Assembly: GCA_902465465.1 (NCBI GenBank)
Contig: CABQNF010000015.1
Span: 1 to 12,284 of the forward strand
Source: an uncultured Collinsella sp.
Lineage (GTDB): Bacteria; Actinomycetota; Coriobacteriia; Coriobacteriales; Coriobacteriaceae
Length of the DNA stretch: 12,284 nt
Direction of reading: 5' to 3'
In this document: one piece after another, positions 1 through 7,257 of the stretch
Position numbering within the stretch: position 1 is the stretch's first letter
Layout: every line of letters starts with the position of its first letter
Program-made: the position numbers and the translations under genes
The notes under the pieces: generated by a model
What the model was told of the DNA's origin: nothing
The model's input: the letters and a program-made list of their open reading frames with translations, nothing else
The model's database searches: none

Positions 1-23
1 TCACCGCTAATTCATAACGAAAA

Positions 24-1892
24 CTAAGCGGCGACTTTAGCGCCCTTGTTCTCGTCGATAAAGAAGCGCTTGTACCAAATGAGGAACGTCAGCGTGGTAT
101 AGATCTTGCGCTGGTTGAGCGCGCGGCCCTTAAAGTGATCGTCGAGCAGTTTCATGAGCGCATCGGTGTCAAAGAAATCAGCAGCCCACGGCGCGGTGAA
201 GTATTCCTTTACGTAGTCGTAGTACTTTTGCTCGCGCAGCCAGAACTTGACCGGTACGGGGAAGCCCACCTTCTTGCGCGTTGCCCACTCGTCGGGCAGC
301 GTGCGGTTGGCGGCGTGACGCAGGACGAGCTTGCAGCCTTCTTCGTTAACACGGTAGTTGGCGGGAATGTGCTCGGCAAACTCCATGACCTTCTTGTCCA
401 GGAACGGGACGCGAAGCTCAAGAGAATGCGCCATGCACATCTTGTCGGCCTTGAGCAGAATGTCGCCCGGTAGCCACATGTTCATATCCAGATACTGTTT
501 CTTGGAAAGCTCGCAGCAGTTGGGAACCTGCTTGTAGTACTCGGCGCACATCTCGGCGGCGTTCTTGCCGGTGTCATAAGCGGGCTTGAGCACCTCGTCG
601 ACTTCGGAGGGATCGAACACCTTTGCCTGACCCACATACCAGCGCTCGGGAACCTCGGCGCATTTCGTCAGGAAGTTGTGACCCTTAAAGTAGGGGAGAT
701 GCTGAACGAGTGAGCCCAGGGCGCGACGTATGCCGAGCGGCACGCGCTTCTTAAAAGTGCGCATCTCGGGGGTGTCCTCGTACCACTCATAGCCGGCAAA
801 CAGTTCGTCGGCACCCTCGCCCGAAAGGACGACGGTGACCTCCTTGGAAGCCATCTGCGCCAGATAGTACAGCGGCACGCTGGACAGGTTCGATTGCGGC
901 TCGTCCATGTGGTACTGGATATCGGGCAGTGCATCAAAGAACTCGTCGGCGGTAATCATCTTGCGCACGTTCTTGATGCCCAGCTTGTCGGAAAGCTCGG
1001 CGGCGTAGTTGGTCTCGTTGAAGTTCTTGTAATCGAAGCCGACAGAATACGTGGTGTCGGGCATGAGACAGGCGGCAATGTAGCTGGAGTCCACACCGCC
1101 AGAAAGGAACGAGCCCACCTTAACATCGGCGATTCGGTGCGCAGCGACGCTTTCGTGCACGACCTTGTCGCACTCGTCCACGTACTCCTCGAAGGTCTTG
1201 GAGTTGTCGTCGGTGAAGTCACAGCTCCAGTAACGCTTGATGTCCATGGTGTTGGTCGTCAGGTCATACGTAAAGCAATGCGCCGGGGCAAGCTTGAACA
1301 CGCCCTTAAAGAAGGTCTCCTCCGTGGCGGGGAATTGCAGCGTCAGGTAGGGACGCAGCGCGTCGTGGTTGACAGCCTTCTCAAACTTGGGATGGTCCAG
1401 GAAGCTCTTGATCTCGGAGCCAAACAGCAGCGAGCCATCGGATGCCTGGTAGTAATAGAACGGCTTGATACCAAAGATGTCACGAGCACCAAAGAGTTTG
1501 TTCTTGTTCTGGTCGTGAATCACGAACGCGTACATGCCGCGCAGACGGTTGACCAGGTCCTCGCCCCACTCCTCGTAACCGTGTACCAGGACTTCGGTAT
1601 CAGCGTTGCAGTGGAAGGCGTAGCCGGCCGCCTCCAGCTCGGCGCGAAGCTCCTGGAAGTTGTAGATCTCTCCGTTGAAGACAATCGTGACCTTGCCGTC
1701 GTCGCTCGACATGGGCTGGGCTCCAGCTTCGGAAAGATCGAGAATCGAAAGACGACGGAAGCCAAGGGCAACGTTGTCGACGATATGCTGGCCGCCCATA
1801 TCGGGACCACGGTGGATGATGCGATTCATCATGGCCGTGAGAACCAGCTCACTCTGTTCATCTGTACCGGTAAAACCGACAAAACCGCACAT
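24..1892 (-). CDS. asnB: Asparagine synthetase, glutamine-hydrolysing (622 aa)
   Basis: AsnB makes asparagine from aspartate, ATP and glutamine in the cytoplasm. The N-terminal class II glutamine amidotransferase domain (about residues 2-200) starts MCGFVG, so Cys2 becomes the catalytic N-terminal nucleophile. HRGPD (27-31), FNGEIYN (72-78) and a GARDIFGIKPF segment (135-145) are family motifs. The C-terminal synthetase domain has the PP-loop SGGVDSS (264-270), SGEGADELFAGY (357-368) and LELRVPFLD (491-499). Length is normal for the long bacterial form. The frame stays open 45 codons further upstream, but I chose ATG at 1892 because Cys2 must directly follow the initiator Met and AAAGGA lies about seven bases before it. 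It diverges from the murE-like gene. The leader carries an intrinsic terminator with a mini-ORF and a further hairpin (separate entries), suggesting attenuation. The 23 bases after the stop show no terminator. Confidence 0.95.
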   Translation of the reverse strand: MCGFVGFTGTDEQSELVLTAMMNRIIHRGPDMGGQHIVDNVALGFRRLSILDLSEAGAQPMSSDDGKVTIVFNGEIYNFQELRAELEAAGYAFHCNADTEVLVHGYEEWGEDLVNRLRGMYAFVIHDQNKNKLFGARDIFGIKPFYYYQASDGSLLFGSEIKSFLDHPKFEKAVNHDALRPYLTLQFPATEETFFKGVFKLAPAHCFTYDLTTNTMDIKRYWSCDFTDDNSKTFEEYVDECDKVVHESVAAHRIADVKVGSFLSGGVDSSYIAACLMPDTTYSVGFDYKNFNETNYAAELSDKLGIKNVRKMITADEFFDALPDIQYHMDEPQSNLSSVPLYYLAQMASKEVTVVLSGEGADELFAGYEWYEDTPEMRTFKKRVPLGIRRALGSLVQHLPYFKGHNFLTKCAEVPERWYVGQAKVFDPSEVDEVLKPAYDTGKNAAEMCAEYYKQVPNCCELSKKQYLDMNMWLPGDILLKADKMCMAHSLELRVPFLDKKVMEFAEHIPANYRVNEEGCKLVLRHAANRTLPDEWATRKKVGFPVPVKFWLREQKYYDYVKEYFTAPWAADFFDTDALMKLLDDHFKGRALNQRKIYTTLTFLIWYKRFFIDENKGAKVAA

Positions 1893-1924
1893 GCAAGATC
1901 CTTTCTGCTGACGGCTCAGGTGTA

Positions 1925-1945
1925 CTGCCGCAAGGATTGCGGCAG
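1925..1945 (-). promoter_or_regulatory. Hairpin in the asnB 5' leader
   Basis: This is a perfect 9-base inverted repeat. Read on the minus strand it is CTGCCGCAA, loop TCC, TTGCGGCAG, ending 32 bases before the asnB start codon. No T-run follows, so it is not a terminator. The segment ATCCTT, which spans the loop, is complementary to AAGGAT in the asnB ribosome binding site (1898-1903), so it could act on translation. The hairpin is seen directly; the regulatory role is inference. Confidence 0.45.
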
Positions 1946-2017
1946 CTGATGTCAAATAATCTTTACTATCATGCCAATCTTTTGTTTCGTGATAGGGCAT
2001 AAGCGCCGAGCGAACCG

Positions 2018-2062
2018 AAAAAACCACGTCCCGATCTTCAGACGAAGCGGCGGGCCGTGGTT
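2018..2062 (-). terminator. Intrinsic terminator within the asnB leader (candidate attenuator)
   Basis: On the minus strand the arms AACCACGGCCCG (2062-2051) and CGGGACGTGGTT (2033-2022) pair at 11 of 12 positions (one G-A mismatch). CTTC/GAAG extends the stem inside the loop. The 3' arm runs into six T residues (2023-2018). No minus-strand gene lies between it and the divergent plus-strand gene, so the only sizeable gene it could control is asnB, 125 bases downstream. That position fits a transcription attenuator. The plus strand has no T-run here. The hairpin and T-run are seen; the attenuation role is inferred. Confidence 0.7.
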
Positions 2063-2088
2063 GCGAACGCTATGTTAAAGAACAGCAC
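2038..2088 (-). CDS. Putative 16-residue leader peptide overlapping the asnB attenuator
   Basis: A GTG-initiated 16-codon frame reads MLFFNIAFATTARRFV and ends in TGA. AAGGA (2100-2096) lies seven bases before the GTG, a good ribosome binding site. The codons for Ala9-Thr-Thr-Ala-Arg13 coincide with the 5' arm of the terminator hairpin, and the stop codon falls in its loop. A ribosome that reaches the stop would therefore cover the 5' arm and block the terminator. This geometry is typical of translation-coupled attenuators. There is only one Asn codon (codon 5, AAC), so a simple Asn-starvation sensor is not obvious. The same frame is open further upstream from an ATG at 2130, but that start has no SD. 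It may be untranslated. Confidence 0.45.
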   Translation of the reverse strand: MLFFNIAFATTARRFV

Positions 2089-2291
2089 CCAGATTTCCTT
2101 GTTTTTACACGGGGTGAACACCGTTGCCATTTATTAGACCACGGCACAGTCCATGCAATTTTTTAGAAGGCTGTGATGCGCGCAAGGTCAGGTGGCATAT
2201 TAGGATGGTTGATAATACAGAATGTTTCATCGTTTCTGCCGCGGGACGCCTTCTGCCCTTTAAGGCTGAATTTAGCGAGAGAGGTCTTTGT

Positions 2292-3809
2292 ATGTCGAGT
2301 CCGACACAAGAGAAGCTAACTCTGATGCGCTATATAGAGTTGCTCGAGGAAGATGACCTTGTTGTTTCCAGACCGAGCGCTTCGTGCGACCAGCGCATTG
2401 AGTTTGCGACTGATGACTCGCGCCAGGTGCGTCCGGGCACGTTGTTTGTCTGCAAAGGCCGTGCGTTTAAGCGCGAGTACCTGCTTTCGGCAATCGCCGA
2501 TGGCGCCGTGGCCTACGTTTCCGAGGTCGATTACGATGTTGATCTTCCCGCGGTGATTGTGAGCGATATTCGTCGCACGCTCGCCGTGGTGGCAGATGCC
2601 TTTTATGGGCACCCGTCGGGTAAGGTGAAGGTCTGCGCCTTTACAGGCACCAAGGGCAAGTCGACCTGCAGCTTTTATCTGCGCGGCATCCTCGCCAACG
2701 AGGCCAAGCTTACGGGCTGTCATCGACCCGCTCTTAATACGGGCATTGAGTTCGACGACGGCATCGAGACGGGCCCTTCCAAGCTGACGACCCCCGAATC
2801 CTTCCTGCTGCAGTCTCGCATCGCACATGCTGCGGAGGCGGGTGCCCCGTGGCTGGTTATGGAGGCATCGAGTCAGGGCCTCAAATACGAGCGTACGGGC
2901 AAGATCGACTTTGAAGTCGGCGCCTTTACCAATATCGGCGAGGATCACATTTCGCCGATTGAGCATCCGACGCTCGAGGATTACTTTGCCAGCAAGCTCA
3001 AAATCTTCTCGCAGAGCCGTTTTGCCGTGGTCAATCTCGATATGGATAAGGTCGATCGCGTGCTCGAGGCGGCATCTCGTTGCGAACGTACGGTGACGTT
3101 CTCCCTGACCGACGAGCGTGCCGACGTGCTTGCGCTGGCGATTCGCAATGGCGACTGCGGCGTGGTGGCAACGGTGCGCACGCCCCGTTTTACGCGTGAC
3201 ATTGTGATTCCCACGCCGGTTAAGTTCAATGTGTCCAACGCGCTTGCCGCTATTGCCTGCGCCGAGGCCCTGGGCATTTCCGAAGAGGGTATCGTCCATG
3301 GCTTTGAGGGTGTCTTCGTTCCCGGTCGTATGGAGCTCTATCCGTCCGTATCGGGCAAAATCCTGGGCATCGTCGATTTTGCACATAACGGCATGAGCCT
3401 CGAGACACTCCTGCGCGACTTGCGCGAGAACTATCCCGAGCGCGAGCAGGCGGTTGTGTTTGGCGCTACGGGCGGTAAGGGTGTCGATCGACGCACCACG
3501 ATGGGCATCGCCGCTGGCAAGTATGCCGACCGAATCGTGATTACCGAAGATGACCCCGGCCCCGAGGATGTCGAGGACATCTGCGCCGAGATCGCGCGCA
3601 ACGTTCAAGCGCAGGGAAATGATAACTGGCAAATCGTGACTGATCGCGTTGCCGCTATCGAGACTGCCGTGCGCGAAACTGTCCGTCCTGCCGCGGTCAT
3701 CGTGACCGGTAAGGGCGAGGAAGAGTGTATGCTGCGCAAGAACGGACCCGAGCCTTGTGAGCGCGACGGTTCGATTCTCAAGCGCACCCTTGCGGCGTAC
3801 GACGCCTAG
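2292..3809 (+). CDS. murE: MurE-type Mur ligase (UDP-MurNAc-tripeptide synthetase, 505 aa)
   Basis: This ATP-dependent cytoplasmic ligase adds the third residue, a diamino acid, to UDP-MurNAc-L-Ala-D-Glu. The three Mur-ligase domains are recognisable. The N-terminal UDP-binding part has DDSRQVRPGTLFVC (41-54). The central ATPase has the P-loop GTKGKS (119-124), TTPE (166-169), EASSQGL (191-197) and a NIGEDHI segment (214-220). The C-terminal domain has VPGRME (343-348), DFAHNGMSL (362-370), GATGGKGVDRR (391-401) and GKGEEECM (473-480). At the third-residue recognition site it reads DDPG (420-423), where meso-DAP enzymes have DNPR, so lysine or ornithine is more likely as substrate. The ATG at 2292 has GAGAGG seven bases upstream; the 56 extra in-frame codons before it do not match the family. 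The HAD gene follows after 30 bases. A second murE paralogue elsewhere cannot be excluded. Confidence 0.85.
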   Translation: MSSPTQEKLTLMRYIELLEEDDLVVSRPSASCDQRIEFATDDSRQVRPGTLFVCKGRAFKREYLLSAIADGAVAYVSEVDYDVDLPAVIVSDIRRTLAVVADAFYGHPSGKVKVCAFTGTKGKSTCSFYLRGILANEAKLTGCHRPALNTGIEFDDGIETGPSKLTTPESFLLQSRIAHAAEAGAPWLVMEASSQGLKYERTGKIDFEVGAFTNIGEDHISPIEHPTLEDYFASKLKIFSQSRFAVVNLDMDKVDRVLEAASRCERTVTFSLTDERADVLALAIRNGDCGVVATVRTPRFTRDIVIPTPVKFNVSNALAAIACAEALGISEEGIVHGFEGVFVPGRMELYPSVSGKILGIVDFAHNGMSLETLLRDLRENYPEREQAVVFGATGGKGVDRRTTMGIAAGKYADRIVITEDDPGPEDVEDICAEIARNVQAQGNDNWQIVTDRVAAIETAVRETVRPAAVIVTGKGEEECMLRKNGPEPCERDGSILKRTLAAYDA

Positions 3810-3839
3810 ACCAGCCCCTTCTATGTAAACGGAGTGACC

Positions 3840-4751
3840 ATGTCCCACAACATCCTGCCGACCGTTGCCGAGCTTTCGAGCGAGATGCGCGAGCGCCTTG
3901 CCAAGGTCAAGTATGTCTTTACCGATCTGGACGCCACGATGCTCGCCCCCGGCTCGTGCGTGCTGCGCGATAACGACGGCAATCCCTCGACCAAGCTCGT
4001 CGAGGCGGTTGTCGCGCTCGCTCGTGCCGGCATCCAGGTGGTCCCCACCTCGGGTCGCAATCGCACCATGATCCATGAGGACGCCCGCGTGCTCGGCCTC
4101 AACTCCTACATCGGCGAGATGGGCGGCCTGGTCATGTACGACCTCAAGGCCAACGACTGGGAGTACCTGACGGGCGACATGCCCTACGACCCCGCCTGCG
4201 GTCTCACGCCGCACCAGGTGATCGAGCAGACCGGCGTGTGCGAGAAGATCCTTGCCCGCTGGCCGCACAAGATCGAATACCACAACGACATGTCGACCGG
4301 CTACAAGTACCGTGAGGTCACCGTCGGCATGCGCGGCGATGTGCCCGACGATGAGGTCCAGGCCATCCTGGACGAGGCCGGCTGCGGTCTGGTCTGGGCT
4401 TGCAACGGCCATCTGACTCACCTGTCCAAGCCGACGACGCTCGAGCTTAATCGCGTCGAGGACGGCCGCGCCTTCAACATCAATCCGGCGGGTCTCAACA
4501 AAGGCGTTGCCATTGCGCGCTTCTGCGAGCACCTGGGGATCGAGCGCGAGGAGACGCTTGCGCTCGGCGACTCCGAGTCCGACTTCTACATGGCCGACCA
4601 TGTTGGCATGTTCTGCCTGGTCGAGAACGGTCTGACGAGCGCCGGTGCCCCGGAGTTCTTGGACGCCTGCGACAATGCCTATATTACGCGCGGCAAGATT
4701 GTCGACGGTTGGGTGGCAACGGCCGAGCTGCTGGTCGCAGCCCGTTCGTAG
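3840..4751 (+). CDS. HAD-superfamily hydrolase, Cof/IIB-like phosphatase (303 aa)
   Basis: This is a predicted Mg-dependent phosphatase of unknown substrate. HAD motif I is TDLDATML (28-35), with nucleophile Asp29 and acid/base Asp31; the usual Gly of DLDGT is Ala32. Motif II is PTSGRN (69-74), the motif III Lys is in LNKGVAI (219-225), and motif IV is GDSESD (243-248). A cap of about 130 residues sits between motifs II and III, as in the C2-cap (IIB) subfamily that includes Cof-type sugar phosphatases and mannosyl-3-phosphoglycerate phosphatases. The ATG at 3840 has GGAG five bases upstream; an in-frame GTG at 3834 would overlap that SD. It lies 30 bases after murE and 51 before murI, so it is probably co-transcribed with cell-wall genes, but the sequence does not identify a substrate. 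Confidence 0.85.
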   Translation: MSHNILPTVAELSSEMRERLAKVKYVFTDLDATMLAPGSCVLRDNDGNPSTKLVEAVVALARAGIQVVPTSGRNRTMIHEDARVLGLNSYIGEMGGLVMYDLKANDWEYLTGDMPYDPACGLTPHQVIEQTGVCEKILARWPHKIEYHNDMSTGYKYREVTVGMRGDVPDDEVQAILDEAGCGLVWACNGHLTHLSKPTTLELNRVEDGRAFNINPAGLNKGVAIARFCEHLGIEREETLALGDSESDFYMADHVGMFCLVENGLTSAGAPEFLDACDNAYITRGKIVDGWVATAELLVAARS

Positions 4752-4802
4752 CGCGACGCATCACGAGTGGTCGCATTTTTCGAGAGAGAATCTGGTGAGG
4801 TA

Positions 4803-5687
4803 ATGTCCGATATCGATAATCTGGCCGGGGACACGCGTCCGATCGGCGTGTTCGACTCGGGCCTGGGCGGCTTAACGGTCGCGCGCGCGATCGCAACGGC
4901 GCTTCCGCACGAGTCCGTCTACTACTTCGGTGACACTAAGCGCTGCCCTTATGGCACCCGCACCGAGGACGAGGTTCGCTCGTTTGCGCTGCAGGCGGGT
5001 CGCTGGCTATCGAGGCACGACGTTAAGATCATGGTCATCGCCTGTAACACGGCGACCGCCGCGGCCTTGCGTCTGGCTCAGCAAGTGCTCGACGTTCCCG
5101 TGATCGGCGTGATCGCTCCGGGCGCGCGCGCCGCCATTAACAGCACGCGTACGCGTCGCGTGGGCGTGCTGGCCACCAACCTCACCATTCGCTCGGGCGC
5201 CTACACGCGCGCCATCCAGGACTTGGATGCTGGTGTCGATGTGTATGGCTGCCCGGCTTCGAGCTTTGTCGAGGTCGTCGAGCACGAGCTCGCCTCGGGC
5301 GCGCATCTGCAGGAGCAGTGGCTCGAGAACGAGGATATTTTTGATACGCCAGCCGTTCGCGCGCTGGTTGGCGCCACAGTCGAGCCGCTGCACGATCGTG
5401 GCATCGATACCGTGGTACTCGGCTGCACACATTTCCCGCTGCTCGTGTGGCCTATTCGCCATGCGCTGGGTCCCGGAGTGCGCGTGGTGAGCTCCGCCGA
5501 GGAGACCACGCGTGAGCTGACCGATATTCTCACGCGCCGCGAGCAGCTGGCGGGCGATACCGCTGAGCCGCAGCATCGCTTTGCCACCACGTCTGACAAC
5601 ATTGCCGAGTTTGCGGTGGCGGGTAGCTTTATCTTTGGCCAGCCGCTCAAAAGCATCGAGCATGTCGATATCGACGAACTCGGTTAG
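4803..5687 (+). CDS. murI: Glutamate racemase (294 aa)
   Basis: MurI interconverts L- and D-glutamate without a cofactor and supplies D-Glu for the MurD step of peptidoglycan synthesis. The sequence shows GVFDSGLGGLTV (15-26) with the catalytic-site Asp18 and Ser19, YFGDTKRCPYGTR (41-53), the first catalytic cysteine Cys81 in ACNTATAA, and the second, Cys208, in GCTHFPLL. Both racemase half-sites are intact and the length is slightly above the usual 265-285. The start is uncertain. ATG at 4803 has GGTGAGG immediately before it (closer than usual). An in-frame GTG at 4767 would add 12 residues but lacks an SD. It sits between the HAD gene and rph; murI-rph-rdgB is a familiar actinobacterial order. 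Confidence 0.95.
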   Translation: MSDIDNLAGDTRPIGVFDSGLGGLTVARAIATALPHESVYYFGDTKRCPYGTRTEDEVRSFALQAGRWLSRHDVKIMVIACNTATAAALRLAQQVLDVPVIGVIAPGARAAINSTRTRRVGVLATNLTIRSGAYTRAIQDLDAGVDVYGCPASSFVEVVEHELASGAHLQEQWLENEDIFDTPAVRALVGATVEPLHDRGIDTVVLGCTHFPLLVWPIRHALGPGVRVVSSAEETTRELTDILTRREQLAGDTAEPQHRFATTSDNIAEFAVAGSFIFGQPLKSIEHVDIDELG

Positions 5688-5740
5688 GCTCGCAATGTCG
5701 CCGGAGTCTTTGCCGCATCTTTTGCCGAAAGGATAGTTCC

Positions 5741-6466
5741 ATGGAATACATGCAGGTCAACCGCGCCAACGGCCGTGCCGCCAACGAGCTGCGCCCCGTT
5801 AAGCTCACCCGCGGCGTCATGAAGCACGCCCACGGCTCGTGCCTGGCCGAGTTCGGCGACACGCGCGTACTGTGCGCCGCCACCATCGAGGAGGGTGTGC
5901 CGGGTTGGCGCAAGGGCGCCAAGGCCGGCTGGGTAACGGCGGAATATGCGATGCTGCCGGCCTCGACCGGTAAACGCTGCAAGCGCGAGCATGCCAACCG
6001 CAAGGGCCGCTCCATGGAGATCGAGCGGCTTATCGGCCGCAGTCTGCGTACCGTCGTCAACATGAAGGCGCTCGGCGAGTACACCGTTACCGTCGACTGC
6101 GATGTGATCCAGGCCGATGGCGGCACGCGTACGGCGAGCATTACCGGTGCCTGGTTGGCGCTGCACGACGCCCTTGCCATGTGGGTCGAGGCGGGCAAAC
6201 TCGAGCGCATCCCGCTCACGGGCCAGGTTGCCGCCATTTCCATGGGCGTCGTCGACGGCAACACCCTGCTCGACTTGGATTATTCCGAGGACAGCCACGC
6301 CGAGGTCGACATGAACCTCGTCGCCACCGATTCCGGTGAGATGATCGAACTCCAGGGTACCGGCGAGCAGGCGCCCTTCGACCGCAAGCGTCTCAACGCT
6401 CTACTCGACCTGGGTGACAAGGGCATCGCCGAGCTCATCGAGCTTCAGCGCCAAGCCCTCGCCTAA
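5741..6466 (+). CDS. rph: Ribonuclease PH (241 aa)
   Basis: RNase PH is a phosphorolytic 3'-5' exoribonuclease that trims tRNA precursors and other RNAs, releasing nucleoside diphosphates; it normally works as a hexamer. The N-terminal region shows HGSCLAEFGDTRVLC (31-45) and AGWVTAEYAMLPASTGKR (62-79). The SMEIERLIGRSLR segment (91-103) and CDVIQADGGTRTASITGA (120-137), the phosphate-site core, are family signatures. Length is typical. The ATG at 5741 has AAAGGA seven bases before it. It follows murI by 53 bases with no terminator in between. Its TAA stop lies inside the 5' arm of the terminator that follows, so the operon probably ends here. Confidence 0.95.
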   Translation: MEYMQVNRANGRAANELRPVKLTRGVMKHAHGSCLAEFGDTRVLCAATIEEGVPGWRKGAKAGWVTAEYAMLPASTGKRCKREHANRKGRSMEIERLIGRSLRTVVNMKALGEYTVTVDCDVIQADGGTRTASITGAWLALHDALAMWVEAGKLERIPLTGQVAAISMGVVDGNTLLDLDYSEDSHAEVDMNLVATDSGEMIELQGTGEQAPFDRKRLNALLDLGDKGIAELIELQRQALA

Positions 6467-6503
6467 CCTGCCAAAAAGGGACAGGTTTATTTTGGCAGGT
6501 TTT
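6465..6503 (+). terminator. Terminator overlapping the rph stop codon
   Basis: The arms AACCTGCCAAAA (6465-6476) and TTTTGGCAGGTT (6490-6501) are perfectly complementary over 12 bases, with a 13-base loop. Four T residues (6500-6503) follow the last G. The loop contains a second CAGGTT (6482-6487) that could pair with AACCTG instead, giving a competing shorter hairpin. The A-T block with T-run also looks partly usable on the opposite strand. Confidence 0.65.
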
Positions 6504-6612
6504 ATCTGGGAAAACGTCGAAGTATAAGACTGCCGTTGATTGAGACGGGAGAGAGGCCGAAGTCCTCGTCGTCCTCAACTCGGCATTGCTATAGAGACAA
6601 AGGAGGCCAGCT

Positions 6613-7254
6613 ATGGCACTTGAGAAGATTGACATCGACACCCTCGACCCGGCGGCGACCATCGTCGTGGCAACCGGCAACGCCCATAAGCTCACCGAGA
6701 TCGAGGCCATTTTGGGCAAGGTCATGCCCGAGGTGCGCTTTGTGGCGCTCGGTCAGCTGGGCGATTTTGAGGACCCCGAGGAAAACGGCACGACGTTTTT
6801 GGAGAACGCCATCATCAAGGCACAGGCTGCCGTTGAGGAGACGGGCCTTATGGCCATCGCCGACGATTCTGGCTTGGTCGTCGACGCGCTGGACGGCGAG
6901 CCAGGCGTGTATAGCGCGCGCTATGCGGGCGTGCATGGCGACGATGCCGCCAACAACGCCAAGCTTCTCGTTAACTTGGAAGGCGTGGCAGACGAGGACC
7001 GTACCGCGCGCTTTATGAGCGTCGTCGCGCTCATCGACACGGATGGTCTGGTCACCTATGGTGAGGGCGCCTGCGAGGGCGTTATCGCGCACGAGGGCCG
7101 CGGCGATCACGGCTTTGGCTACGACCCGCTGTTCCTGCCGGTCGACACGCCGGGCAAGACCATGGCCGAGCTGACGGAGGACGAGAAGAACGCCATCAGC
7201 CATCGATTCCATGCGCTCGAGCACCTATCCGCCAAACTGACGGGCGAGGAGTAG
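6613..7254 (+). CDS. rdgB: RdgB/HAM1-family XTP/dITP pyrophosphatase (213 aa)
   Basis: RdgB hydrolyses non-canonical purine nucleoside triphosphates (dITP, ITP, XTP) to monophosphate and pyrophosphate and so keeps inosine and xanthine out of DNA and RNA. Family motifs are ATGNAHKLTEI (20-30) for the substrate phosphates, ENA (64-66), ADDSGLVVDALDG (83-95) with the catalytic acidic pair, PGVYSARYAG (97-106), FGYDPLF (158-164) and SHR (196-198). Length is close to the usual 195-210, with a short N-terminal extension before the first strand. The ATG at 6613 has a full AGGAGG six bases before it. A 146-base gap separates it from rph, mostly terminator plus unassigned sequence. A TATAAG at 6523-6528 is the best, though weak, -10 candidate. 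dtd follows after three bases. Confidence 0.93.
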   Translation: MALEKIDIDTLDPAATIVVATGNAHKLTEIEAILGKVMPEVRFVALGQLGDFEDPEENGTTFLENAIIKAQAAVEETGLMAIADDSGLVVDALDGEPGVYSARYAGVHGDDAANNAKLLVNLEGVADEDRTARFMSVVALIDTDGLVTYGEGACEGVIAHEGRGDHGFGYDPLFLPVDTPGKTMAELTEDEKNAISHRFHALEHLSAKLTGEE

Positions 7255-7257
7255 GCC

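Larger units (their letters stand above)
1893..2291. other. 399-base divergent intergenic region, asnB / murE-like
   Basis: This gap holds the asnB leader on the minus strand: an attenuator-like terminator (2018-2062), a mini-ORF (2038-2088) and a hairpin (1925-1945), each listed separately. A possible minus-strand -10, TCTAAT, lies at 2133-2138 without a good -35; a start there would give a leader of roughly 235 bases before asnB. On the plus strand I find no convincing promoter for the murE-like gene. The best -10-like hexamer is GATAAT at 2211-2216, again without a matching -35. The frame of the murE-like gene is open upstream to 2124, but that extension does not resemble the family. The direct repeat TTCTGCC (2234-2240 and 2251-2257) is probably chance. 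Confidence 0.5.

Noticed and set aside
894..1949. A 351-codon plus-strand frame opposite asnB
   Set aside because: It is the antisense shadow of a well-supported asnB, with no family motifs.
2105..2135. T-box riboswitch for asnB, suggested by TGGCA (matching a tRNA-Asn acceptor end) at 2129-2125 on the minus strand
   Set aside because: The rest of the T-box consensus (ACCGCG) is absent, no antiterminator sharing the terminator arm is visible, and no stem I elements could be found.
2124..2291. N-terminal extension of the murE-like protein by 56 residues
   Set aside because: The extension has no similarity to Mur ligases, and the ATG at 2292 has a well-placed SD.
2316..4601. A very long open frame on the minus strand opposite murE and the HAD gene
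   Set aside because: Both genes on the plus strand have full family motifs. The opposite frame is open because of GC-rich codon bias and its product has low-complexity, non-family composition.
6590..6595. Extended -10 (TGCTATAGA) just before rdgB
   Set aside because: Transcription would start within the rdgB SD, leaving too little leader, and no -35 is present.
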